A stretch of 64,000 nt of DNA from Ruminobacter sp. (GCA_017940385.1 JAGAYS010000056.1:1-64000); one strand, 5' to 3'. Positions 17,811 to 27,471 are shown, numbered from the stretch's first letter. A program made the numbers and translations. The notes: generated by a model not told the origin, from the sequence alone.

Positions 17811-18447
17811 TTTATTAGTCTTATAATTCTGTAAGGATCCCTTTTTCCTTAATTCCGTCTGTACGACATAAACAAACGGAAAAAAGCCATTCCGGATCAC
17901 AAAAACCGGGTAAAGCAAAAAACTTTGTCTCATTGTAAAGGTACATAGAACAATAGTCAAATCCAAAAATTGCCACCTGCCCCAATACATCCCCCATTTT
18001 CAATAACTTTTCAAAGAATGTGATCTGGGCGTGATAACATTGCGTTAACGGAATGACCGTACAGGCCCATTCTCCCGAATCATGCGCCGTTTCAGGCATT
18101 TTCAGCCATCCGGACACCTGATGATTCCGGCACACTACAAAACACCTGAGGCCCTGCCGCATATGCCGGAGGAATTCGGCGCGACATGCGGTAACACGCT
18201 GACAAAGTAAAAATTAAAACAAGAAAAACGGAATAAAGCGAAGCAATATTCATCCATAACGTTCATAATTTGACGTTTTCGGTAACAAAAGCATAATTTT
18301 TGCCGGTCTTTTCTGTATAATATGAGAATCGAAGAAAAAAGGAGCCCTCCGCAACACCGTTTTATGCGGGGAACATACGCATGGCCGTGCACGGCCACTG
18401 CGCCCGGCTCATAAATAACATGATTAACACATATTCAACATCACTTT
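17811..18447. other. Divergent intergenic region between DAHP synthase and msbA
   Basis: It contains the two divergent promoters. On the minus strand an open frame in phase with the synthase begins at ATG 17933 and is rich in aromatic residues over its first 24 codons (five Phe, two Tyr), but it has no ribosome site and no stop before the synthase start. A TyrR-like near match (TGTTCT...TTTACA at about 17934-17952) has the wrong spacing. Short minus-strand ORFs at 17821-18162 and 18135-18398 look spurious. Confidence 0.45.
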
Positions 18448-20238
18448 ATGGCTAAAGAAACAATAGACAACATCAGTCTGGTAGATACGTATAAAAGAAT
18501 CTATCCATACATAAAACCTTATCTTGGTACCGCATTAATCGGCATTCTCCTTACGGCTCCGGTCGGGGCTCTGGATGCCGTTGTCGCCTACTTCCTAAAA
18601 CCGTTCATGGATGACGTTCTGGTAAACAAGGAGGAGAATTTCACCTCATACGTACCGTTCATAATCATCGGTTTTACGCTGGTTCAGGGCATATTCATCT
18701 ACCTGTCAGCCATAGTAAACGGATACGTGGGCAACAGGGTGACACTGGATCTGAGAAGAGACCTGTACAACAAGCTTATCTACATGGACAGCGCGTACTT
18801 CAAGGAAAACAATTCCGGTAATATCATCTACAGATACTACAATGATGCCGATCTGGCATCAACCGGTCTGGTAAACAACCTTAAACTGGGTCTCACCAGA
18901 TTATTCTCATCCGTCTCACTTATCGGCGTGCTCCTCTACAACTCATGGCAGCTCAGCATCATAGCCGTAGGTGTTCTGGTTGTTCTCTTCCTGCCGCTGA
19001 GAATAGTGCGCAAGACCATCAAGAAAATAATGAACAAAACCTACACCGAAAGTGCAGCCATGCTGTCTCTCTACAACGAGACCTCAAGCGGTGAGAACGT
19101 AATCAAATGCTACAATCTGCAGAAACACATGCAGGACAACTTTGAAAACGGAGCATCACAGCTGTTCAGTCTGGGAATGCGCCTTATCAGAAACACCAAC
19201 TGGCTCTCTCCGACAATGCACCTTGTGGCAGCCTGCGGCGTGGCCATTGTTATCGCCTTCGGCGGCAAGCTCATCATTAACCACACCATAACCAGCGGTG
19301 AGTTCGTTTCATTCATTGCCTCACTCATCATGCTCTATACCCCGCTGAAATCAATCGGCAACAATTTCATTGAACTGCAGAAGTCCTCAGTGGCCCTCTC
19401 ACGCATCTATGAGATTTTTAACTACACTCCGGTTGAACAGGCTGAAAAGGCACTTAACAAGCCGGAACTCAAAGGCATCAGTGAATCAATCGAATTCAGA
19501 AACGTGTCATTCAGCTACAATGCCTCACGCAAAATTCTCAAGAACATCAGTCTCAGGGTAAACAAGTCTCAGACAGTAGCCTTCGTGGGAAATTCAGGCG
19601 GCGGCAAATCAACAATATGTTCGCTTATTCCGCGCCTCTATGAATGGCAGGAAGGCGACATTCTGATCGACGGTAGAAGCATCAGGGACTACAGCATCAG
19701 CTCCCTGCGTGAAAACATCTCTTACGTGTTCCAGGACAACTTTCTGTTTGACGACACCATAAGAAACAACATTACCATGGGTAAGTCGGGAGCCACTGAC
19801 GAGGAAATCGCCCTGGCAATTAAAAATGCCTGTCTTGAAGAATTCATTGCCGGACTTCCTGAAGGACTCGACACCAGAATCGGTGAACGCGGAACTCTTC
19901 TGTCCGGTGGTCAGAAGCAGCGTATCGCCATTGCCAGAGCCTTCATCAAGAATGCCCCTATCGTTATTCTTGACGAAGCCACCAGTGCCCTGGACAACAA
20001 GTCTGAAAAGGTGGTACAGGAAGCTCTCGACAATCTGATGAAGGATCGTACCGTATTCGTTATCGCCCACCGTCTGACCACCGTTCAGAACGCTGATCAG
20101 ATAGTGGTCATCAATGAAGGCAGTATTGTCGAAAAAGGCACCCATGACGAGCTTATCAGCCATGGCGGAGTCTACAGCAGTCTCTACAACACCAGACTGC
20201 AGAACACCGAAAAGGACAAGGCCGGAACCCGGCAGTAA
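18448..20238 (+). CDS. msbA: Lipid A export ATP-binding/permease protein MsbA
   Basis: MsbA flips lipid A-core from the inner to the outer leaflet of the inner membrane. The 596-aa half-transporter has six membrane segments in the first ~330 residues and one ATPase domain. Walker A is GNSGGGKST at about 381-389, the signature LSGGQKQR is near 485, Walker B VILDEAT is near 508, and the switch is AHRL. The canonical second Ser of the Walker A stretch is Gly here (GNSGGGKST), as in several MsbA homologues. In E. coli msbA is followed by lpxK; here a strong hairpin ends the unit at once and no lpxK is near. Essential in most Gram-negatives. Confidence 0.9.
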   Translation: MAKETIDNISLVDTYKRIYPYIKPYLGTALIGILLTAPVGALDAVVAYFLKPFMDDVLVNKEENFTSYVPFIIIGFTLVQGIFIYLSAIVNGYVGNRVTLDLRRDLYNKLIYMDSAYFKENNSGNIIYRYYNDADLASTGLVNNLKLGLTRLFSSVSLIGVLLYNSWQLSIIAVGVLVVLFLPLRIVRKTIKKIMNKTYTESAAMLSLYNETSSGENVIKCYNLQKHMQDNFENGASQLFSLGMRLIRNTNWLSPTMHLVAACGVAIVIAFGGKLIINHTITSGEFVSFIASLIMLYTPLKSIGNNFIELQKSSVALSRIYEIFNYTPVEQAEKALNKPELKGISESIEFRNVSFSYNASRKILKNISLRVNKSQTVAFVGNSGGGKSTICSLIPRLYEWQEGDILIDGRSIRDYSISSLRENISYVFQDNFLFDDTIRNNITMGKSGATDEEIALAIKNACLEEFIAGLPEGLDTRIGERGTLLSGGQKQRIAIARAFIKNAPIVILDEATSALDNKSEKVVQEALDNLMKDRTVFVIAHRLTTVQNADQIVVINEGSIVEKGTHDELISHGGVYSSLYNTRLQNTEKDKAGTRQ

Positions 20239-20329
20239 CCTTCCGGCAAGCCTCCCGAAGGACTTAACTGTAACGTCCGGGGAGGCAGTCATTCCCGGAT
20301 TTCCCCAACGGCGACAATCTGCGGAATGC

Positions 20330-20369
20330 CATATGATAAAAACCTGCCAAGGCAGGTTTTTATCATATG
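20330..20369. terminator. Long perfect hairpin terminator behind msbA
   Basis: A 19-bp perfect inverted repeat (CATATGATAAAAACCTGCC at 20330-20348, complement at 20351-20369) with a 2-nt loop contains GGCAGGTTTTTATC on the plus strand, so the Ts sit inside the right arm. The same structure works in both directions. Confidence 0.85.
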
Positions 20370-20465
20370 CAGGTCCCTGAACTGACCTGTTTTTACCGAT
20401 TACTCATGCTGTTTCTGTCAGACACGGAACAGAATATCAATTAACCACACATACAGGAATTCCAG

Positions 20466-22337
20466 ATGAGAAGCATTGAACTCTTGGCACCGGCAAAGGA
20501 TCTTAAATGCGGCATGACCGCAATCTTAAGCGGAGCCGATGCGGTATATATCGGCGGTCCGTCATACGGGGCCAGGGTTAATGCCCCGAATTCCGTCGAG
20601 GACATCAGGGAACTGTGTGACTTTGCCCATCAGTACGGGGCCAGGGTTCACGTGGCCCTTAACACCATACTTAATGACGAAGAGCTTAGGGAAGCCCGCG
20701 ATCTGGCCTTCAGACTTTATGATGCGGGTGCTGACGCCCTCATCATTCAGGATCTCGGACTTCTTAACGGGGAACTTCCGCCAATCGAACTTCATGCCAG
20801 TACACAGCAGGACAACAGCTCTCCCGACAAGATAGAGTTTCTTGAAAAAACTGGATTTTCCCAGGCAGTACTCGCAAGAGAGCTGAGCATAAGAGAAATC
20901 AGGGACATCCGGGCCAGGGCCAGAAACATAAAACTTGAGGCCTTCGTACACGGAGCACTCTGTGTGGGCATGAGCGGCAGATGCTATCTCAGTGCGGCCG
21001 TTACCGGACGCAGCGCCAACCGCGGTGAATGTGCCCAGCTGTGCCGCGTGTCCCAGTCGCTTTATGACGCCAACGGAAAAATTCTGGCAAAGGATCGGTT
21101 TCTGCTGTCCTTAAAGGATCTGAATCAGACCGCAAACCTTAAGGAACTAATCGGTGCAGGCATTTCATCCTTCAAGATTGAAGGACGACTCAAGGATGAA
21201 GGTTACGTGCGCAACATAACGGCCTGGTACCGAAAAAAGCTTGATGAAGTCATTGATGCTGATCCGGAACTGTGCAGAAGTTCCTTCGGTACAACCGTTA
21301 TCTCTTTCATGCCTAATCCGGCAAAAAGCTTCAACAGAGGCTTCACCGAATACAACACTCATGAGGAAAAGGATAACTATGCCAACTTCAATGCTCCGGG
21401 GTATGTCGGTGAAAAGATTGGCACGCTTACGGGCGTTTCAGGACATGTTCTTAAATTCAGACTGTTCAGAGACGTAACCCTGCACAACGGAGATTCCCTC
21501 AACTACTATAAAAGCGATGCAGAGCTTGCCGGCTTCCGCATCAGTCGCGTAATTAACGGCAATCAGGCGGAAATATTTCAGGAGCTTCCTTTCATAAAGC
21601 CGGGCACAATGTTCTACCGCAGCAAGGATGCGGAATTTGAATCTGAACTTACCGATACTTCATCCGTAAGAACACTGGATCTCACCCTTGAATATTTTGA
21701 AAGCGAAACGGGCATTGGTCTTAAAGGTCATGACGAGGTTACCGCAGTAAAGGACATCACCGTTACGATGGAGCTTCCGGAATGCTCTGAGGCAAAGGAC
21801 AGACAGAAGCTTACCGACAACATCAAAGCCAAGATCGGCAGACTCGGAGGCACCTGCTATAACCTAAGGGAACTGAGCCTGAATCTCACTCATTACCATT
21901 TCGTTCCTCAAAGCATCCTTAACGAGCTGCGCCGCCGCTTCATTGAGGAGCTCAGACTTGAAAAAAACAGACTGATGAAAAAGGAAACGAATCATAATCC
22001 TGATAACCTTAAGGATGTACGCATTGCCGATTCAGAGCTTAATCTCGGCTTTAAGGCAAACATCTTCAACAGAGCCGCAGACAGGTTCTATCTTGAGCAC
22101 GGAGCAGACGTTACCGTCCCGGCATATGAAAAGGACAAAGGAAATGAACCGCGGGAAGTTCTGGTTTCAAAGCACTGCCTTCATTACTGTTTCGGACTCT
22201 GCCCGAAAAGACACGGAGCAGGAAAACAGGACCTCTATCTGAAGATCGGCAAAACAGTATTCAGGGTAAAAAACAGCTGTGCAAAATGTCGCATGATTCT
22301 GGAAGGCCCCGTTGAAACACCTGACTTTATGAGATAA
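20466..22337 (+). CDS. rlhA: Peptidase U32-family 23S rRNA hydroxylation protein RlhA
   Basis: The 623-aa protein has the U32 domain at the N-terminus (IELLAPAKDLKCGMTAI, ADAVYIGG, HASTQQ) and the Cys motif GMSGRCYLS...NRGECAQLCR that ligates an iron-sulfur cluster, with further Cys near the C-terminus (HYCFGLCPKR, SCAKC). The long second half matches the DUF3656-type extension of RlhA (YdcP; 653 aa in E. coli) rather than the shorter TrhP/YegQ. RlhA is needed for hydroxylation of C2501 in 23S rRNA, with prephenate-linked chemistry. It is monocistronic, starting after an A+T-rich leader and ending at a hairpin. Confidence 0.85.
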   Translation: MRSIELLAPAKDLKCGMTAILSGADAVYIGGPSYGARVNAPNSVEDIRELCDFAHQYGARVHVALNTILNDEELREARDLAFRLYDAGADALIIQDLGLLNGELPPIELHASTQQDNSSPDKIEFLEKTGFSQAVLARELSIREIRDIRARARNIKLEAFVHGALCVGMSGRCYLSAAVTGRSANRGECAQLCRVSQSLYDANGKILAKDRFLLSLKDLNQTANLKELIGAGISSFKIEGRLKDEGYVRNITAWYRKKLDEVIDADPELCRSSFGTTVISFMPNPAKSFNRGFTEYNTHEEKDNYANFNAPGYVGEKIGTLTGVSGHVLKFRLFRDVTLHNGDSLNYYKSDAELAGFRISRVINGNQAEIFQELPFIKPGTMFYRSKDAEFESELTDTSSVRTLDLTLEYFESETGIGLKGHDEVTAVKDITVTMELPECSEAKDRQKLTDNIKAKIGRLGGTCYNLRELSLNLTHYHFVPQSILNELRRRFIEELRLEKNRLMKKETNHNPDNLKDVRIADSELNLGFKANIFNRAADRFYLEHGADVTVPAYEKDKGNEPREVLVSKHCLHYCFGLCPKRHGAGKQDLYLKIGKTVFRVKNSCAKCRMILEGPVETPDFMR

Positions 22338-22672
22338 CGGAATGCCTTTCCGCAGCAAAGAGACGCGGAACCATTCTGACGTTTAGCATTAACCGCCGTA
22401 AATCAGACAGAATTTACGGCGGTTGCCGTTATATGAGTCTGAAAAGGCAGAATTTGCCGTCAGTGCATGAAATGCCCTTTTTCTCTCACGAAAATCATGA
22501 ATCACCGACATTTTTTTTACCTTTTACGGGCTAAAATGAAAAAATACGTGGCTCAGACTGCGCACTGCCATAGTATTTAAGGTATCGGATTCCGGCTCAG
22601 CTTCAGACGGGAAAACCCCGCATGCGCTCTGACACCATGTGTTCGGCACTGTGCGTGCCGTAAGGAGCGTCG
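22338..22672. other. Intergenic region between rlhA and the purine permease
   Basis: It begins with the rlhA terminator hairpin (22391-22424) and should contain the permease promoter. A 6-bp hairpin (CGGCAC/GTGCCG) lies just before the permease ribosome site TAAGGAG. No purine riboswitch and no PurR-type palindrome were recognised. Confidence 0.5.
22391..22424 (+). terminator. Hairpin terminator behind rlhA
   Basis: A perfect 13-bp stem (AACCGCCGTAAAT at 22391-22403, complement at 22412-22424) with an 8-nt loop lies 53 bases behind the rlhA stop. The following bases are not T-rich, so it may be a weak or Rho-assisted terminator. Confidence 0.65.
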
Positions 22673-24124
22673 ATGTTTGCAGACTTTTTTAATCCTGAAA
22701 AGAGATTCAGACTCAGAGAACACCGGACCACGGTAAGAACGGAAGTTCTTGCAGGCATATCCACGTTTCTTACCATGGGATACATTGTGGCGCTAAACCC
22801 GAACATACTTACTGGATTTCACACCGGCTCCAACCTCTGGAACGCCATATTTCTTTCCACCTGCATATGCTCTGCGATAGGAACGTTCTGCATGGCATTA
22901 TCGGCCAACAAACCGTTTGCCATGGCGCCAGGCATGGGCATGAATACCTTCTTTGCCACGATTGTGGCCAATATTACCGTGGCACTGTCCGTCCCTTATG
23001 AAACCGCGTACCATGCGGCGATAATAATCATTCTGTTTGAAGGTCTGATTTTCCTCATTGCAGGCATTCTTAATTTAAGGCATAAAATAGCCGATAACAT
23101 CCCTGACTGCATCAAAATGGCCATAGCACCGGCCATAGGCATGATGCTTATATATATCGGCTTCGGCAGCAACGTGAGCATTTATGCGGAAGGAAACGGT
23201 TACTCGGAACCGTTTTACGTAATGCGCGACTTTTTCGGGGCAATGACGCCGACCTTCCTTAAGGCTGAAATGGGAAAGGAATATACCCAGATGATTATAT
23301 CGGTAATTACGATATTCCTGGGACTGTTCGTCATCGTTCATTTTCATAAGAGAAGAAATTCCGCTGCCGTGATTCTTGGCATTCTGACTTCTTCGTTATT
23401 CTACTGGCTTGCAGACTACCTCATTCTCGGACGAAATCCCTTCCGTGATGCCGGAAAAATGAGCTTTGTTCCGGATTTCGGCAACATGTACAGAGAGACG
23501 CTGTTCAACTTTGACTTCAGCACCTTCATGAACATCGGTACCTACACCATCATCATGGTGCTGATAACCTTCTGCATCATCGATATGTTCGGAACCATCG
23601 GCAGTCTCGTGGGTCTTGCGGCCAATGCAGGCATGCTTGACGAAAAAGGAAAACTCAGCAACATTAAACAGGCCCTGCTTTCCGATGCCGTAGCCACGGT
23701 TACCGGAGCATGTACGGGAAGTTCAACGGTAGTAACCTTTGCCGAATCCGCATCAGGCATTCAGGTCGGCGGAAGAACGGGACTGACGTCCTTTACAACG
23801 GCATGCCTATTTGCACTTTGCATATTCATATCTCCGCTTGTGGCCGCGATTCCTCCGGCTGCCACCTCCACTGCACTGATTTACATTGGCGTAGTCATGA
23901 TGCAGGGACTCGGAAAAATTGACTTCAGGGATATTGAACAGGTTACGCCGGTATTCATAATGATGCTGGCAATAGCAGTTTCAGGCTCCGTCGGTAACGG
24001 AATTGGCCTCGGTCTTGTATGCTACACCATAATAAAGCTGATATCCCGAAAATACCGCGAGGTCACGCCTCTTACGTATATAGTAACGGTAATATTCCTG
24101 GTAAAGTTCTTCGTTGCCGTATAG
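22673..24124 (+). CDS. NCS2-family (AzgA-type) purine permease
   Basis: The 483-aa protein has 12 or more hydrophobic segments and the AzgA-type motifs EVLAGISTFLTMGYI near the N-terminus, APGMGMNTFF near residue 85, and TVVTFAESASGIQVGGRTGLTS near 350, which line the substrate site. E. coli relatives import adenine (PurP/AdeQ) or guanine/hypoxanthine (GhxP/GhxQ) with protons; which applies here is not readable. The start at 22673 has a TAAGGAG site. The last residues run into an untranslated tail before the first tRNA gene. It is probably a free-standing salvage gene. Confidence 0.88.
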   Translation: MFADFFNPEKRFRLREHRTTVRTEVLAGISTFLTMGYIVALNPNILTGFHTGSNLWNAIFLSTCICSAIGTFCMALSANKPFAMAPGMGMNTFFATIVANITVALSVPYETAYHAAIIIILFEGLIFLIAGILNLRHKIADNIPDCIKMAIAPAIGMMLIYIGFGSNVSIYAEGNGYSEPFYVMRDFFGAMTPTFLKAEMGKEYTQMIISVITIFLGLFVIVHFHKRRNSAAVILGILTSSLFYWLADYLILGRNPFRDAGKMSFVPDFGNMYRETLFNFDFSTFMNIGTYTIIMVLITFCIIDMFGTIGSLVGLAANAGMLDEKGKLSNIKQALLSDAVATVTGACTGSSTVVTFAESASGIQVGGRTGLTSFTTACLFALCIFISPLVAAIPPAATSTALIYIGVVMMQGLGKIDFRDIEQVTPVFIMMLAIAVSGSVGNGIGLGLVCYTIIKLISRKYREVTPLTYIVTVIFLVKFFVAV

Positions 24125-24266
24125 CCCGTCAGAATTGCTGAATATTGTCGGGAGCCGACAATGCGGATCGGTAAAGCACAAATAAGACTTAACTGAAGCC
24201 AAAAAGCATATCAGGATGTGTATGTAGAAACTTAAGGGATTAAAAGAAAGGTATGAACCATTGAAA

Positions 24267-24355
24267 TGGCGGACAGACTGAGATTCGAACTCAGGAACGC
24301 TTTCGCGTCGCCGGTTTTCAAGACCGGTGCATTCAACCGCTCTGCCATCTGTCCG
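24267..24355 (-). tRNA. tRNA-Ser (UGA), copy 1
   Basis: Minus strand, 89 nt with encoded CCA (TGG at 24267-24269). The acceptor stem is CGGACAG/CTGTCCG, the anticodon loop CTTGAAA gives anticodon TGA, the long variable arm is GACGCGAAAGCGTTC-like, and the T loop is TTCGAAT. Identical to the copies at 24728 and 27022. Confidence 0.95.
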
Positions 24356-24369
24356 CTGAAGATGTGTGT

Positions 24370-24397
24370 ATTATAACTGTTTTTAAACGCTTGTAAA
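24370..24397 (-). promoter_or_regulatory. Promoter of tRNA-Ser copy 1
   Basis: TTTACA (24397-24392), 16-bp spacer, TATAAT (24375-24370), then 14 bases to the mature tRNA 5' end. The same box pair and spacing precede the other two copies. Confidence 0.85.
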
Positions 24398-24727
24398 CAT
24401 TTAATTGTAAAAAACACAAACATTTTTACCAAATGCGTATTTTATGAGCGTTTTTCATCATTGATGACGGGAATATGTCTGATTTTTCCGTTTAAGGTCG
24501 TCCGTAACGTATCCATAATCTCTGCCTCCATAATAATCATCAGATATTGAAGCCGGTGAGAAATACGGAACCAATACATGAAATTAAAACAACGGTTATA
24601 AAAATAACTAAGACTAAAGACGATAAAGTTCAAAACCGATGTCAGATAAAGATATCGTACGGAATGATAAGTAACGGATAATTCTGATATTAAAATGAGC
24701 AGAAGGGATTGGCATACTCCCCAGGAA

Positions 24728-24816
24728 TGGCGGACAGACTGAGATTCGAACTCAGGAACGCTTTCGCGTCGCCGGTTTTCAAGACCGGTGCATTCAACCG
24801 CTCTGCCATCTGTCCG
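24728..24816 (-). tRNA. tRNA-Ser (UGA), copy 2
   Basis: Identical over 89 nt to copy 1, with encoded CCA. It lies 372 bases right of copy 1; the spacer sequences differ, so the duplication is old or the spacers evolve freely. Confidence 0.95.
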
Positions 24817-24831
24817 CTGTGGATGTCCCCT

Positions 24832-24859
24832 ATTATATAGGTCTTTAAAATCTTGTAAA
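24832..24859 (-). promoter_or_regulatory. Promoter of tRNA-Ser copy 2
   Basis: TTTACA (24859-24854), 16-bp spacer, TATAAT (24837-24832). Confidence 0.85.
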
Positions 24860-25051
24860 TACTTTATCTCAAAAAATCCTCCACTTTGTGTCCGAATGCA
24901 TGTTTTATGGCCACAATGACTAATAATCATGCAGCACAGCCATATATGAGACACCAGTCAGCAGTCAATAATTCCCGAAACGCAATCAACAGTCCGTGTG
25001 TCCGGACCTATGTCGGTAAGTCGTTTATTTTACTGCCACATATAAAATCAC

Positions 25052-25079
25052 TTGAGTTTTTATAAACATCATGTATAAT
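25052..25079 (+). promoter_or_regulatory. Probable promoter of the 538-aa gene
   Basis: TTGAGT (25052-25057), 16-bp spacer, TATAAT (25074-25079). It would give a leader of about 110 nt before the ATG at 25198, which has AAGGGTG upstream. Confidence 0.65.
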
Positions 25080-25197
25080 TTTTAAGTGAACAGGCGTTCC
25101 GTATTTTTCCGGCTAACGGTATACGTGATGTCAGTCAGTTGTGTAGGTTTTTCCTTTATTCCACAATGCTACTGCAAAAAGTAATTAAGGGTGTATC

Positions 25198-26814
25198 ATG
25201 AATATAAATGTTTTTATTTCAGAAAACTTCAGCGGATTATCCGTCTCAGCTAACTCACTCTTCAACACTGAAGATTCCGTCACCGTTAAACCTGAAGATT
25301 TTGCCGGGGAATATTACCGGGGACTTCTGAATTTCATCAGTATCGTAACGGATTTCCATGCCCGCCCTGCCTTTGGTTTCTATACGGTTATCCTACCGGA
25401 TGAAGCATGCGGGAATTCTGCCATTAACAAACTTCAGAATTTTGCCGACAATGAGTCGCTGATATCGGTCCGCCTTACAAACAGTCATTCCAGGATGAAT
25501 TCCGCGGTTCACGAAGCCCCGTGCTCCGACCGTATGAACATCATGTTCATATTCGGCAGAATAACGGCCTCCATACATTCTGAAAATGATCTGAGAGATC
25601 GAACCGAGGACTTCCTGAAAAGGCTGAACATCATTGCATGGCACTTTAATCCATTCTCAGACATCCGGGAACTTTCTCAGATACGTGCTGACGAATGCCT
25701 TCATAAGGCGCTGGAAAGTCATTCCGCCATCTTTTCATGCCGGGATACACGATCCTTTTTCTTTCACCGCTGCACGATTGCAGCCGTCCTTGCGGAAAAA
25801 ATCAAAACGGAGCTCAGTGTTTTCGGCAGATGGCAGGATAAAACAGGCGTCAGCGGAAAAAATGCATTAAAACGGGTAATCCCAGACATAACCGGAGATA
25901 CATTCATTCTCCGTAATGACCGTCAGCAGATTATTGCGACCTACGAAACAATCATGAATACGCCGGGAATTAAGGAAAAGTTAGGATTCCATCCGGTAAC
26001 TCTCGGTGGAACGGATCCGATTCTCTATCAGGATATCGTTAGCCATGATCATGAATACGGAGATTTCAGCGTATATCTGAGAAATCATCCGAAGCTTGCC
26101 CATTCATTTACCGTAGCAAAAGCCAAGGCCTTTGCAAAGTATGTAACAGGTCGGGATAACATTGACGGAGAAGCAGCTCTTCTTTCTCTTTCCCGTGGAC
26201 ATTTTAATGCCACGGCCACACTTCATGTCTCCGGATCTGGGATACCGGCATTTCTTGAGTTTGCCGGAACGGCAGGACTTCTCCCCCGTAACGGAGAAAA
26301 TGACTGCATAACCACCGACCATAAGTCATCAGATGATGAAGCAGGACACGATATCAGTCTGCAGTTCGACCATGAATGCCGCTATCAGGATTTATTCAGG
26401 AATGCTGATTACAGAATTAAGACCGGCATTCCTGATCCCTCATACCTTACCGGGCTGACAGAAAAGGATCTTCCTGAATTTACGTCACTCCACAGCTTCT
26501 TTTTAATCGTTACGGCAATCGCAGAACGTGCAGGAATCAGTGAATTCCGTTTTTCCTTCAGCACTCCGTTAAATAAGGATAAACAAATTAAAGCCGGTTA
26601 TGGGAAAAAGAAGATCCGGGAAAATACAGCCGAAGCTGAAAAGGACTCTGCTCATTCCTCTACCGGAAAATCCGTCATGTTTTCCGGGATTACGAAAACT
26701 GAGAGAAACGTTACGTTTAAACCCGCCCGCATTGTCACAAAAAGATGCAGTTTCTTCAACAGCTGCTCCGCAATGGATTTTTCGGACTTCTATGAACTGA
26801 CTGCAACAGTCTAG
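25198..26814 (+). CDS. Protein of unknown function (538 aa) between tRNA-Ser genes
   Basis: A well-supported gene: consensus-like promoter, AAGGGTG site and long open frame. The protein has no signal peptide or membrane segment and looks cytoplasmic, with mixed alpha/beta character. I recognise no family. Visible points are a His/Asp-rich middle (HDHEYGDFSVYLRNHP), a KSFTVAKAKAFAKYV-like helix and a basic, Lys/Arg-rich C-terminal stretch (KDKQIKAGYGKKKIRE). It stands alone, in the opposite orientation to the tRNAs on both sides. Base composition is like the host's, so nothing marks it as recently acquired. Confidence 0.6.
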   Translation: MNINVFISENFSGLSVSANSLFNTEDSVTVKPEDFAGEYYRGLLNFISIVTDFHARPAFGFYTVILPDEACGNSAINKLQNFADNESLISVRLTNSHSRMNSAVHEAPCSDRMNIMFIFGRITASIHSENDLRDRTEDFLKRLNIIAWHFNPFSDIRELSQIRADECLHKALESHSAIFSCRDTRSFFFHRCTIAAVLAEKIKTELSVFGRWQDKTGVSGKNALKRVIPDITGDTFILRNDRQQIIATYETIMNTPGIKEKLGFHPVTLGGTDPILYQDIVSHDHEYGDFSVYLRNHPKLAHSFTVAKAKAFAKYVTGRDNIDGEAALLSLSRGHFNATATLHVSGSGIPAFLEFAGTAGLLPRNGENDCITTDHKSSDDEAGHDISLQFDHECRYQDLFRNADYRIKTGIPDPSYLTGLTEKDLPEFTSLHSFFLIVTAIAERAGISEFRFSFSTPLNKDKQIKAGYGKKKIRENTAEAEKDSAHSSTGKSVMFSGITKTERNVTFKPARIVTKRCSFFNSCSAMDFSDFYELTATV

Positions 26815-27021
26815 TACCCAAAAAGGAGGTTGAACGGCAACGTTCAGCCGCCACACCTTAATGTAATCAGGCTTTTATTGGCAGCCTGAGCACGTCGGCT
26901 CGGAGCATGGAAACACCAATAAATACAAAATGCGATCAGATGCTAAACAGACCAGGTGAAAAAGGGTTTATTTTATTGAAGTATCTGGGGAATCGAATGA
27001 AGATTCAAACAATCTTTAGAA

Positions 27022-27110
27022 TGGCGGACAGACTGAGATTCGAACTCAGGAACGCTTTCGCGTCGCCGGTTTTCAAGACCGGTGCATTCAACCGCTCTGC
27101 CATCTGTCCG
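27022..27110 (-). tRNA. tRNA-Ser (UGA), copy 3
   Basis: Identical over 89 nt to copies 1 and 2, with encoded CCA (TGG at 27022-27024). It lies about 2.2 kb right of copy 2, beyond the 538-aa gene. Confidence 0.95.
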
Positions 27111-27123
27111 CTGGATGTGTATA

Positions 27124-27151
27124 ATTATATGGTTTTCCAAATTCTTGTAAA
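27124..27151 (-). promoter_or_regulatory. Promoter of tRNA-Ser copy 3
   Basis: TTTACA (27151-27146), 16-bp spacer, TATAAT (27129-27124). Confidence 0.85.
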
Positions 27152-27237
27152 GAAAAAAATGGCGTTTTTACTTAAAAAGCTGTCTGTTTGACTAGGAAAC
27201 ATACAGATATCGTTTCTGAGAGGAGATTATTCTGAAT

Positions 27238-27471
27238 TCAGGTGAATTCAGAACATCCCGTATCTCCAGATTCATATCCCTTCAATTCATACTCTGATTT
27301 ATAATCCTCGATATCAATTATGGTATCGTCATCTTTATATGCGTTGGGCGCTTTCATAAAGGATTTTCTTATAGCATTGACTCTTGCTTTGTTTTCTGAT
27401 GTATGTTCACCTTCAAACAGAACTCTTAAATAATTAATAATCTGAGCTAACGAAAAAATATCACCGGGAAT
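27238..27471 (-). pseudogene. Remnant open frame, 3' end of a lost gene
   Basis: A stop-to-stop minus-strand frame of 77 codons reads IPGDIFSLAQIINYL, then KARVNAIRKSFMKAPNAY and an acidic end. It has coding character but no start codon apart from an internal Met. It is probably the C-terminal remnant of a gene whose front was lost. The family is not recognised. It falls in an otherwise empty stretch (27152-27576) behind tRNA-Ser copy 3. Confidence 0.35.

Larger units (their letters stand above)
24817..25197. other. Intergenic region between tRNA-Ser copy 2 and the 538-aa gene
   Basis: It contains two divergent promoters: the tRNA promoter at 24832-24859 on the minus strand, and the plus-strand promoter at 25052-25079. 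Nothing else is recognised. Confidence 0.6.

Noticed and set aside
17934..17952. TyrR box ahead of the DAHP synthase
   Set aside because: TGTTCT and TTTACA are 7 bases apart rather than 6, and the left half has two mismatches.
24232..24954. Minus-strand ORFs of 66 and 170 aa
   Set aside because: Both read straight through tRNA-Ser genes, which explains their shared residues.
26907..27191. Plus-strand 94-aa ORF
   Set aside because: It is translated antisense tRNA-Ser copy 3.
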